DNA from: Lachancea thermotolerans CBS 6340
Lineage: Eukaryota > Ascomycota > Saccharomycetes > Saccharomycetales > Saccharomycetaceae
DNA length: 64,000 nt
Assembly: GCF_000142805.1 (NCBI RefSeq)
Contig: NC_013077.1
Coordinates: 496,001-560,000, forward strand
Direction: 5' to 3'
Positions within the stretch are counted from its first letter, which is position 1; each line of letters starts with the position of its first letter. The notes beneath the pieces were generated by a model, which was not told where the DNA came from, did not search any database, and saw only the letters and a list, made by a program, of their open reading frames with translations. Position numbers and translations under genes: made by a program. Below are positions 57,084 through 64,000 of this stretch, one piece after another.

Positions 57084-59270
57084 CTACGGATAACCATCAT
57101 CCACATGTATTTCGTATTCCGGAAATTTGTCCTGGAGGCACGTTTCGATTGCCCTGTGATACTGCAAAATAACACTAGGAATTTTGAGATCAACTTCTTC
57201 CACCCAAAAGCTCTTGAGCTCGCCTTCTCTGATTTTCTGGAGGCGTAAACTATATTTCTTGACGTCGCTCAAGATTTGTTCGAGATGGTCTTCCCCCAGG
57301 AGCCCGTCACTGAAGTGGTAAAGACTGTGTGCGATAATTAAGCATACTAGAGAGCAATGCACGCACTGGAAGAAAAGCTGGTCAGACAGATAACGAAAGT
57401 TTTCCGGGTTATCGTTAATCATTGTTTCCAGAGAACGATGGGCATGTTTCAGCATGTCCAAGCGCTTATCCTTAGGGATTGAGTTTATGACATCTTCTAC
57501 CGGGTATTCTTGACTCAGATAATTTCCAATCGAGGTCTTGTTCATTATGTTAAGATCAGTGGGCCTCGAAGGATTTACTCGAGCGCGCTTGGCGAGATGC
57601 ATTTTTCGTGCTCGATAGCACCTATGATACCATGTGTAAAGCACGATAGTTCTGCTGTAGTTGTAGGCGAATTCTGCGTATTGCGTGTTTGGGTGTATTG
57701 GCTGGGAGAACAAGTATCTCCATTCTTCGATCCACACCTGCAACTCTTCATGAACCTTGTCGAAGGCCGTGGTGGAATTCGGACTTTTGGGCGGATGAAC
57801 ATTGCAATGCTGAACAAAGTTGTAGAGGATAAGCTGCATTGATATTTCTGCCACCATTCTGCCATCGAAGTTGGTGGAGTTTGGAAAATCTAGAATACGG
57901 CGGCACAAATCAATCCTGACACCGTCAACTATGCACATTCTTCCAGAAAACACGCAGTTTGTTATATGAGCCAGACAGAGATGATTCCATAACCGAGACG
58001 TTTGTAGCTTCTGGAACTGCGATTCCGGCGACAACAGGTGGGAAGGAGCAGAATCTAGGGGGCTTGACAACCCCAGAGAGAAGAAGTCGGTGGGCTCGGC
58101 GTAGTCGTTTTCCCTGTTGAACAGCGCGTCCGGGATGTTTAGTGTCAGGAATTGCTGGAGTCCAATGCCGGAGAGATACCACGCGTCCACTGACATGATA
58201 TCACTGCTATACGAGGAAGCATACATGGACAAGACGACGAGGGCCTGTATGAATTCAATACCATGTGGGTTGTGTCTGAGACTGAGCTCCAGGTCCGATT
58301 TAAGCTTGTATAACAAGTTTTTGTAGATGCGAGTCTTGAGGTCGTGGTAACTCAGCGTGTACCGCAGAGCCAACACGCAGATAGCGCTCAGTAAGAGCGA
58401 CGCGTTACGCGATCTGAGAACTTCAACCAGTTTCTCGGTCGACATGGACTCCGGGAACGAACACCATTTTCCGTAACCGTCCCGGAAGTCCTGCGTGAGC
58501 AGGACGACCTCCTCAAGCGTCAGGAGGTTTAGGCCGACCACATCGTCAACCAGACCCTGCGGTAGCATCTCATGGTCCTGGATCTTGCATATTGGGAGCG
58601 GCAGGTTTTCCCGCGAGACCATCTGCGATACCATGGTGAACGGACAGGTGAGATAGGGGGTGAGGTGACGCTGCTCGGTTCTCTTGGCAGAGATGTCGTC
58701 GAGTTCCGGCGAAACCTCCCGCGATTCAGGGCCCACGAGACCCGATGGCACCAGAGTATGACCGCTGGAAGATGTCATCATCTGCACCGCTTCAGTAAGC
58801 GCGGACACCGCGCGGCTGCTTGGATTGCCGGGAGCGGCGGGGTGGCTAGAGCTTTCAGGTGCCGCCGGCGGCGCCTGGTTTGCGAGGAGCTCCAGGATCT
58901 TGGTGACATTCTTGTTGACGTTCTGGAGGAGTTTCGCGTGCACTGCAAAGTCCTCAGGCGAATACCCGCTTTTCAACAGTCGCTTTGTCAGCTCCGCAGA
59001 CTCGTAAGTCGCCGAGCCCGTGCCAGAGCTAGACTTCTGCTCTTTAAGCAGTGCCAGCGTTTCCGCACCCTCGTCGTCGCTCAGAAGGTCTTGGAACGAG
59101 CACCGGAGGTTGAACGTGTCGCAGCGGAGACATTGAACTTCTTCTGGAAGCGGCGACGGGATGCACCGCGTCTTCATGCGCCGGCAGCTATCGCACGCCT
59201 TGAGCGCCCGCTGTCCGTTTTTCTTGAGCTTGCGAGGCTTACTGACTTTTGAGCTGGACTTTTCCGCCAT
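57084..59270 (-). CDS. Zn2Cys6 fungal transcription factor of unknown target
   Basis: The ATG at 59270 gives 728 residues; the open frame above it begins only with TTG. The zinc cluster lies at residues 26-57 with spacing C-x2-C-x6-C-x10-C-x2-C-x6-C (KACDSCRRMKTRC...CLRCDTFNLRC), preceded by a basic KPRKLKKNGQR. A fungal regulator middle domain follows from about residue 230 (PFTMVSQMVSRENLPLP) to about 600. I do not recognise the specific family member. S. cerevisiae has no regulator between ATG15 and CPR4 or between BUD17 and CPR8, so the gene was lost there or gained here. Targets cannot be told from the sequence. Confidence 0.88.
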   Translation of the reverse strand: MAEKSSSKVSKPRKLKKNGQRALKACDSCRRMKTRCIPSPLPEEVQCLRCDTFNLRCSFQDLLSDDEGAETLALLKEQKSSSGTGSATYESAELTKRLLKSGYSPEDFAVHAKLLQNVNKNVTKILELLANQAPPAAPESSSHPAAPGNPSSRAVSALTEAVQMMTSSSGHTLVPSGLVGPESREVSPELDDISAKRTEQRHLTPYLTCPFTMVSQMVSRENLPLPICKIQDHEMLPQGLVDDVVGLNLLTLEEVVLLTQDFRDGYGKWCSFPESMSTEKLVEVLRSRNASLLLSAICVLALRYTLSYHDLKTRIYKNLLYKLKSDLELSLRHNPHGIEFIQALVVLSMYASSYSSDIMSVDAWYLSGIGLQQFLTLNIPDALFNRENDYAEPTDFFSLGLSSPLDSAPSHLLSPESQFQKLQTSRLWNHLCLAHITNCVFSGRMCIVDGVRIDLCRRILDFPNSTNFDGRMVAEISMQLILYNFVQHCNVHPPKSPNSTTAFDKVHEELQVWIEEWRYLFSQPIHPNTQYAEFAYNYSRTIVLYTWYHRCYRARKMHLAKRARVNPSRPTDLNIMNKTSIGNYLSQEYPVEDVINSIPKDKRLDMLKHAHRSLETMINDNPENFRYLSDQLFFQCVHCSLVCLIIAHSLYHFSDGLLGEDHLEQILSDVKKYSLRLQKIREGELKSFWVEEVDLKIPSVILQYHRAIETCLQDKFPEYEIHVDDGYP

Positions 59271-60051
59271 GGAGATGCTCTGTGTTTGATAAAGATAGTG
59301 GTTGTCGATGATGTTCAAGTTTCATCGATGTTGAAGAAAGAACCCCAGTAGAACCACATTGGCGCAGATAAGGCGAGAATGCGCTCTAAAAGAGCCTCCG
59401 TCGAGCCTTATTCACTTGCACTTTGGACTTAGCGAGTCTACATTTCATTGTGCCATCAGGAGAAGTTTACGGTCCCTGTGGCTTCTACGAAGCATCCGTA
59501 CACACTCTAATTCTCGTGTAACGAGCCGTGGGCCGCCGTTGCCGCGACCGTAACGAGCAGAAATGCGCAGTGACGGTCGAAAGTCTATATAAGCGTCCCG
59601 CGCCAAGCTGCACCGGCACTGAATTCTCTTGAAGCAGCTGCCGGAAACTCCGACACCGAGCCCGCAGAGGGTCCGGCGCGGGACACAGGGATGTCACCTC
59701 TTCCTGGAAACCTCTCACCGAACTAACCGCGTCTCTGTCGGAGACCTGCGTGCGCAGTGGACGCTACCACGCGCCCTGCTCGCAAATCCTCGCCTTTTGA
59801 GCGCGCAGCACGCTGTGTCGCCGCGGGAGCCTGTCTGTTTTTACTGTGAACTTCCTCGCACGCGCATTGAAGTCGCCAGCTACTCAACTGCTGAAAGAAC
59901 GCGTTTTTTCAAATGTTCTTGTTTTGGTATCTTTCATATCTCGTGAAGGATCTGCATGCAGTGGTGTTTTTTCTATGAATTAAAAAAGAAGAGGCTAAAA
60001 ACAATTTGACCTTCAAGATATCGGTAGGGAGAAAGCAAAGTGCGTACGAAA
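59271..60051. other. 781-bp divergent spacer before the cyclophilin gene
   Basis: It contains TATATAAG at 59586-59593, far (about 460 bp) from the cyclophilin ATG. The open stretch 59629-59946 starts at TTG and shows no family features. No RNA gene was recognised. Confidence 0.5.
59586..59593 (+). promoter_or_regulatory. Isolated TATATAAG box
   Basis: It is a strict TATA match about 460 bp from the next ATG, too far for a usual yeast 5' leader. It may belong to an unseen transcript or be chance. Confidence 0.3.
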
Positions 60052-60993
60052 ATGCTGGTCAACTACGTTTTATGGGTTCTCAGCGCGTTGATGTGCTTCG
60101 CCAAAGCCGCGACCATTGACGACGCAAAGCTGTACGCTCCAAACCCTCCGGTCACTCACCGGGCGTTCTTCACTATCGAGTACTTCAACAACGCAACTCA
60201 ACAGGTCGAGGAGACAGATGTCACAATCGAACTGTACGGCACAGTGGTTCCCAAGACTGTGGACAACTTCGTGAAGCTGGCTAAGGGCGTCACTGCGGTG
60301 ATGAAAGGCAAGGACGAAAAAAAGGACCGGTTCACTCTGGGCTACAAGAACACACTGTTCCACAGGATCATTAACGACTTCATGATCCAGGGTGGTGACG
60401 TGCTTCCTGACGTTGGACCCTTCAACACCTTCGGTGGCATGTTTTTCGACGACGAGAACTTTGACTTGAAGCACGACAGACCTGGGAGACTTTCCATGGC
60501 GAACATCAACAAGCCTGACACGAACGCGTCGCAGTTTTTCATCGTCACCAGCACCAGAGCGCTAGATGAGCTGGACGGGAAGCATGTGGTCTTTGGGCAG
60601 GTTGTCGCAGGCCTGGAGGGCTTGCTTGAGAAAGTGCAGTTTGTTGAGACCACCAAGGACGAATACAAGCCCAAGCACGACGTCAAACTGAAGTACTCCC
60701 TTGTCGAGGACTTGCAGATTTCCAACAAGGAACAACTACACGAAAAATACTTGCAGGATCTGCTCGCGTTCCAGAACGGAGACAGATCCAAGGGCTTGAC
60801 CATGTCCACAACCATCAAGCAAGGCGCCAAAGAGGAAAAGATCATGCGCGAGCTCAGATACGAGGACTTGCACCACCCGCTGGTTAAGGTTGTGCTGGGC
60901 ATGGTGCTCATCAGCGCTATCTACGTTGTTTCCAAGAACAGAAAGCGTATCTTCAGTAAGACAACCAAGATCGTGTCCATGAGACACGAGTGA
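60052..60993 (+). CDS. CPR4: Secretory-pathway cyclophilin (peptidyl-prolyl isomerase), Cpr4/Cpr8 type
   Basis: The ATG at 60052 gives 313 residues; four codons upstream are open only from GTG. A signal peptide (MLVNYVLWVLSALMCFAKA) comes first. The cyclophilin domain spans about residues 35-220, with TLFHRIINDFMIQGGDV, NASQFFIVTS and LDGKHVVFGQV. A membrane span lies near the C-terminus (VKVVLGMVLISAIYVVS) followed by a short basic tail, so it is a type I protein with a lumenal domain. S. cerevisiae Cpr4 (318) and Cpr8 (308) are WGD copies; this is the single equivalent. The catalytic Arg (FHRI) is intact, so isomerase activity is likely. Confidence 0.93.
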   Translation: MLVNYVLWVLSALMCFAKAATIDDAKLYAPNPPVTHRAFFTIEYFNNATQQVEETDVTIELYGTVVPKTVDNFVKLAKGVTAVMKGKDEKKDRFTLGYKNTLFHRIINDFMIQGGDVLPDVGPFNTFGGMFFDDENFDLKHDRPGRLSMANINKPDTNASQFFIVTSTRALDELDGKHVVFGQVVAGLEGLLEKVQFVETTKDEYKPKHDVKLKYSLVEDLQISNKEQLHEKYLQDLLAFQNGDRSKGLTMSTTIKQGAKEEKIMRELRYEDLHHPLVKVVLGMVLISAIYVVSKNRKRIFSKTTKIVSMRHE

Positions 60994-61035
60994 TGCTACA
61001 CACTTAGCTTTGTAAATTCTTTTGATAGTTAGACA

Positions 61036-62268
61036 CTAAACTTCTATAACAGTTTTGAGTATTTGTAATAAGGCCTCTCGAGATATGCCTTTTCCAATAA
61101 ACACCATCTTGCAGCTCACGGCGCTATCAAGGCGTTTCCCTGGCAATACGTCGAAAGTTTCCCGAACTCCCTGTACGACCTTACAGTTATCCCCGACGAT
61201 TATGAGACCTTTGGTCCTCTGGATTTCCCAGTCGCCCTCGAGGTCGTGTCCGAACCCTTTCCAATGCACCGTTCTCAAAAAGCCATCTAAGAATCTTTGG
61301 AACTCGTCTTCGTCTTTGAGCGCGCGGAACGTGAGTGTCACTGTGCGTATTCTGGGGTCATGCATGGTGCTGTCGCTGGAGCCTTCAAACTTGACAGACT
61401 CAAAAGCGTGCAGGTCCAATACCTTATCTAAGGAGACTTCACCAAAACTTGTATGATGTAACGAAGCTGCTGCGTTGATTTGCCGTACTCTGTTTTCTAT
61501 TTCCCTGACTGCATCCTGGTTTGCAGCCGCACCAAGGCGGTCTATCTTGTTTATTAGAATGCAATCAGCGAGTGCAACTTGCAAATGCGCTATCGTGATG
61601 TTATCATCAGTAACAACCTTCTCGCCATGCCAGTGTGTTGCTGGCGATACATCATCTAAGCATGTCAAGATATTTTCCGCATCCAGAACTGTTACAATAC
61701 CGTCAAGGTAAACATTGCTGTATAGGCCATCATCTTGCCAAAACATTTTGGCAATAGGCCTAGGGTCTGCGATACCGGAGGTTTCCAGTATAATGTAATC
61801 AATCTTTCCGGGGCACCTAGCTATCAAGCTCTCAATCGCCTTGACTCCCACGTCCTGTAGACTGCAACATAAGCACCCGTTCCCCAGGTCGAGCCACTCC
61901 TCGTATGAGTTTTCGCCGTTTCTGATGGTCATAGACTTCTCTATCTCACTGGAGTCGCCAAACTCATTCAAAATGACAGCAATTTTCTTGTCGGAGCCTT
62001 TGAGGGCAATCTTCTCAAGCAGCGTTGATTTTCCGGACCCCAAGTACCCCGTGATGATCGTAACGGGTACTCGTGGCGCCTCTGAACTGCCGGCTTCTTC
62101 GATTTGCGTGTTAGCTAACTCAATTTTCTTGTCGCTTACAATTGTTCCACCTCCATCACTCTTGATGCTGTTCAAAATGTCGCTCAGGTTTTCCTCATTG
62201 CCTTCGATTAACGAAGGTATATCGCCGTCCTCGTCCTCTTTGTAGCTGAAGTCTTTTAGCGCTGACAT
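61036..62268 (-). CDS. ZNG1: Zinc-regulated GTPase metalloprotein activator (CobW/COG0523)
   Basis: Zng1 is a GTP-driven zinc chaperone that activates the methionine aminopeptidase. The ATG at 62268 gives 410 residues (429 in S. cerevisiae YNR029C). An acidic N-terminal segment is followed by the P-loop GYLGSGKST at about residues 75-83. The metal-binding CxCC (NGCLCCSLQD) is at about 130. Walker B-type and SKID motifs (LETSGIADPRP, LINKIDRL) are present, as is the CobW C-terminal domain (TLTFRALKDEDEFQRFLDGF). Its divergent promoter with ALG12 is 121 bp. No clear Zap1 zinc-response element was seen there. Confidence 0.92.
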   Translation of the reverse strand: MSALKDFSYKEDEDGDIPSLIEGNEENLSDILNSIKSDGGGTIVSDKKIELANTQIEEAGSSEAPRVPVTIITGYLGSGKSTLLEKIALKGSDKKIAVILNEFGDSSEIEKSMTIRNGENSYEEWLDLGNGCLCCSLQDVGVKAIESLIARCPGKIDYIILETSGIADPRPIAKMFWQDDGLYSNVYLDGIVTVLDAENILTCLDDVSPATHWHGEKVVTDDNITIAHLQVALADCILINKIDRLGAAANQDAVREIENRVRQINAAASLHHTSFGEVSLDKVLDLHAFESVKFEGSSDSTMHDPRIRTVTLTFRALKDEDEFQRFLDGFLRTVHWKGFGHDLEGDWEIQRTKGLIIVGDNCKVVQGVRETFDVLPGKRLDSAVSCKMVFIGKGISREALLQILKTVIEV

Positions 62269-62389
62269 CTCTGGTTCATACGATTGAGACTGGCGATGAG
62301 ATCTCAAATTCTGAGCATCTCTTCAAAATTAAGCTCGTGTTCAAAACGGACGAGAGAGAATTAACAACGGTAAGTTGGAAACAGTCCAT

Positions 62390-64000
62390 ATGAAGCTTGA
62401 CGTGTGGGATGTGGCGCTGCTGGCGGTGATTTTTCTTCATTTGTGGTATTCTCCGTTTACTAAAGTCGAAGAAAGCTTCACCATTCAGGCGATTCATGAC
62501 ATTTTGAAATATGGAATTCGTGACATTTCAAAGTATGACCACCTACAATTCCCAGGCGTTGTCCCTAGGACATTCATAGGGCCGCTTATCATTGCTTTCC
62601 TCGCGAAACCTCTCGTTGCGGGCTCTGAACTGCTTTTTGGAAGTGACTCGGGACCTTCCAGTGGGCTAAGAACTCAGCTGCTAGTTCGAGGTGTCATTGG
62701 GTTTACCAATGGTCTGAGCCTAGTATTTCTCAAGCACCAAGTGCAGGCACTATTTGACCGAAGAAATGATGTTGCGCAGACCAAGAAAGAACAGGACGTA
62801 TCGGAGACACCAACTAATTCTTATGTCGGGACCCTCTTCGCACTTTTTAGCACCACTCAATTTCACCTCATGTTTTACAGCTCCCGTCCGCTGCCTAACT
62901 TTGTCATTGCCCTTCCAGTGGCTAATTGCGCATTCGCGTTGATTATGGCGCATAGATTTGGCTCAGCAATTGCACTTCTCGGTTTTGCCAGCGTGGTTTT
63001 TCGTCTTGAAATGACAGCCCTGACAGCAGGAATTGCATTGTCCGTGCTTTGGTTTAAGAAGGCATCTTTGGTCCGTGTGATTGAGTTTGGTGCACTTGGG
63101 GTCATGTCGGGCGCCGCTCTATCGATCTTTGTTGATTCCCATTTTTGGCGATACTCAACTTTTCCTGAAGCAGATTCCTTTTTGTTCAACGTGGTGGCCG
63201 GCAAATCTGTTGAGTGGGGGTCTACGCCGTTTTATTCTTACGTTACAAGTTCCCTTCCATCGCTGTTTCTTCCACCCACAGCGCTGCTTTTGAACTTTAT
63301 TGGCTTGAGAGCAGCTCCTCAGGAAGTTAAAATCGTAGCACAAGCTGCCTACTTCCATATCTTAATCCTGTCTTTCCAGCCTCACAAAGAATGGAGATTT
63401 ATTATTTACGCGGTACCTGCTATTACGCTCGTTGCTAGTTGCGGGGCTTCTCGCATCTTTCAGATGAAGGGCTTTAAAGAAGCAAATTTGTTAAAAGCCG
63501 TCATATTGATCTCCTCTGTTGTATCCTTGGTTATAAGCGTTGCGTTTTCCTTCATTTCGTCTATGAACTACCCTGGAGGCGAGGCTCTGCAACAGTTCAA
63601 TGAGTATGCTTCTCGCAGAAATGTCAGCAATACAGTAGTTCATCTCGATGTACCAGTGTGCATGACGGGTGCTACGTTATTTGGGCAACTAGAAGATGCC
63701 CATAATATTACCTATGACAAGACGGAGGATCTGGGTTCTTTGAGAAAGAACTGGGATTCGTATGACTTCTTAATTACATCAATTCCGGACCCTTTCGATT
63801 TTCCGGTAGAAAGCAATGACCAATGGGAGCTCCTCCATAGCACGAAAGCATTTTCCGGCATCAATATCCTTCAATTGTCGATTGTTCTAGAGAGTGAGCT
63901 TCGAGACAACTTCCCCACGCTAAAAATGCTTGTGTATACGCGTAGCCTTGCGCCTGTTGTTGATGCCATCAAAGGAGCCATTACAACGGACACCATTTTC
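62390..64000 (+). CDS. ALG12: ER alpha-1,6-mannosyltransferase Alg12, 3' end outside window
   Basis: Alg12 adds the eighth mannose to the dolichol-linked oligosaccharide in the ER lumen (GT22 family). The frame starts at ATG 62390 (MKLDVWDVALLAVIFLHLWY) and is open for 537 codons to the window edge; S. cerevisiae Alg12 has 551, so only about 15 codons should be missing. GT22 hallmarks are present: KVEESFTIQAIHDILKYG, YDHLQFPGVVPRTF, FYSSRPLPNF, FRLEM, VDSHFW and HKEWRF. It has about a dozen membrane spans. The order CPR, ZNG1, ALG12 is the same as on S. cerevisiae chromosome XIV. Confidence 0.96.
   Translation, partial: MKLDVWDVALLAVIFLHLWYSPFTKVEESFTIQAIHDILKYGIRDISKYDHLQFPGVVPRTFIGPLIIAFLAKPLVAGSELLFGSDSGPSSGLRTQLLVRGVIGFTNGLSLVFLKHQVQALFDRRNDVAQTKKEQDVSETPTNSYVGTLFALFSTTQFHLMFYSSRPLPNFVIALPVANCAFALIMAHRFGSAIALLGFASVVFRLEMTALTAGIALSVLWFKKASLVRVIEFGALGVMSGAALSIFVDSHFWRYSTFPEADSFLFNVVAGKSVEWGSTPFYSYVTSSLPSLFLPPTALLLNFIGLRAAPQEVKIVAQAAYFHILILSFQPHKEWRFIIYAVPAITLVASCGASRIFQMKGFKEANLLKAVILISSVVSLVISVAFSFISSMNYPGGEALQQFNEYASRRNVSNTVVHLDVPVCMTGATLFGQLEDAHNITYDKTEDLGSLRKNWDSYDFLITSIPDPFDFPVESNDQWELLHSTKAFSGINILQLSIVLESELRDNFPTLKMLVYTRSLAPVVDAIKGAITTDTIF

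Noticed and set aside
59629-59946. 105-codon open frame downstream of the TATATAAG at 59586
   Set aside because: It starts at TTG and has no conserved features.
1-64000. Search for LTRs, other mobile elements, viral relics and toxin genes
   Set aside because: No terminal repeats, reverse-transcriptase, integrase, transposase, capsid or toxin-like frames were recognised.

Overview
The window comes from a budding-yeast nuclear genome of the family Saccharomycetaceae. The best fit is a lineage that did not go through the whole-genome duplication (WGD), such as Lachancea or a close relative. Three things support this. Nearly every gene is a short-spaced, intron-free ORF with a clear S. cerevisiae counterpart. 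Genes that S. cerevisiae carries on chromosome III right arm (RRT12, IMG1, BUD23, YCR051W, THR4, CTR86, PWP2, YIH1, YCR061W, SUP61 tRNA, BUD31, HCM1, RAD18, ATG15) alternate in order with genes it carries on chromosome XIV right arm (SMM1, ACC1, TIM23, RCF2, ATP23, YNR021W, MRPL50, MPP6, BUD17, ZNG1, ALG12). WGD pairs are present once each (ARE1/ARE2, RSC6/SNF12, SED4/SEC12, CPR4/CPR8, ACC1/HFA1). No transposon, LTR, viral relic, CRISPR array or rRNA was recognised. The species name is inference.

Layout. 0-8 kb: an Msb1-family polarity protein (-), then SMM1 (+), with long flanking spacers. 8-17 kb: ACC1 (-), preceded by an 87-codon in-frame extension without ATG that looks like a mitochondrial presequence, then a 1.5-kb spacer with inverted repeats and TIM23 (+). 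17-21 kb: a subtilisin-like protease and an unrecognised gene split over two frames. 21-30 kb: RCF2, IMG1, BUD23, a 1.8-kb spacer, the sterol acyltransferase, ATP23, an ankyrin protein and YNR021W. 30-41 kb: MRPL50, SNF12/RSC6, THR4, CTR86 (two frames), PWP2, MPP6, YIH1. 41-44 kb: a GC-rich spacer packed with CACGTGA boxes and short tandem repeats, then the GC-rich YCR061W-like membrane-protein gene. 44-57 kb: LOT6-like reductase, tRNA-Ser(CGA) with intron, BUD31, HCM1, RAD18, SEC12/SED4, BUD17, ATG15. 57-64 kb: a Zn2Cys6 regulator, an ER cyclophilin, ZNG1, and ALG12 running off the right edge.

The genes are housekeeping in kind: mitochondrial import, translation and assembly (TIM23, IMG1, MRPL50, RCF2, ATP23), ribosome biogenesis (PWP2, BUD23, MPP6), ER and lipid work (ACC1, ARE, SEC12, ALG12, cyclophilin), DNA damage and cell cycle (RAD18, HCM1). 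Several promoters carry motifs that fit these roles: AATTTT/RRPE and PAC elements at growth genes, and CGCGAAA/ACGCG boxes at HCM1.

Starts were chosen at ATG codons. In several genes the open frame continues upstream only through non-ATG codons. Assignments rest on reading the translated sequences against remembered family members; no database search was run.
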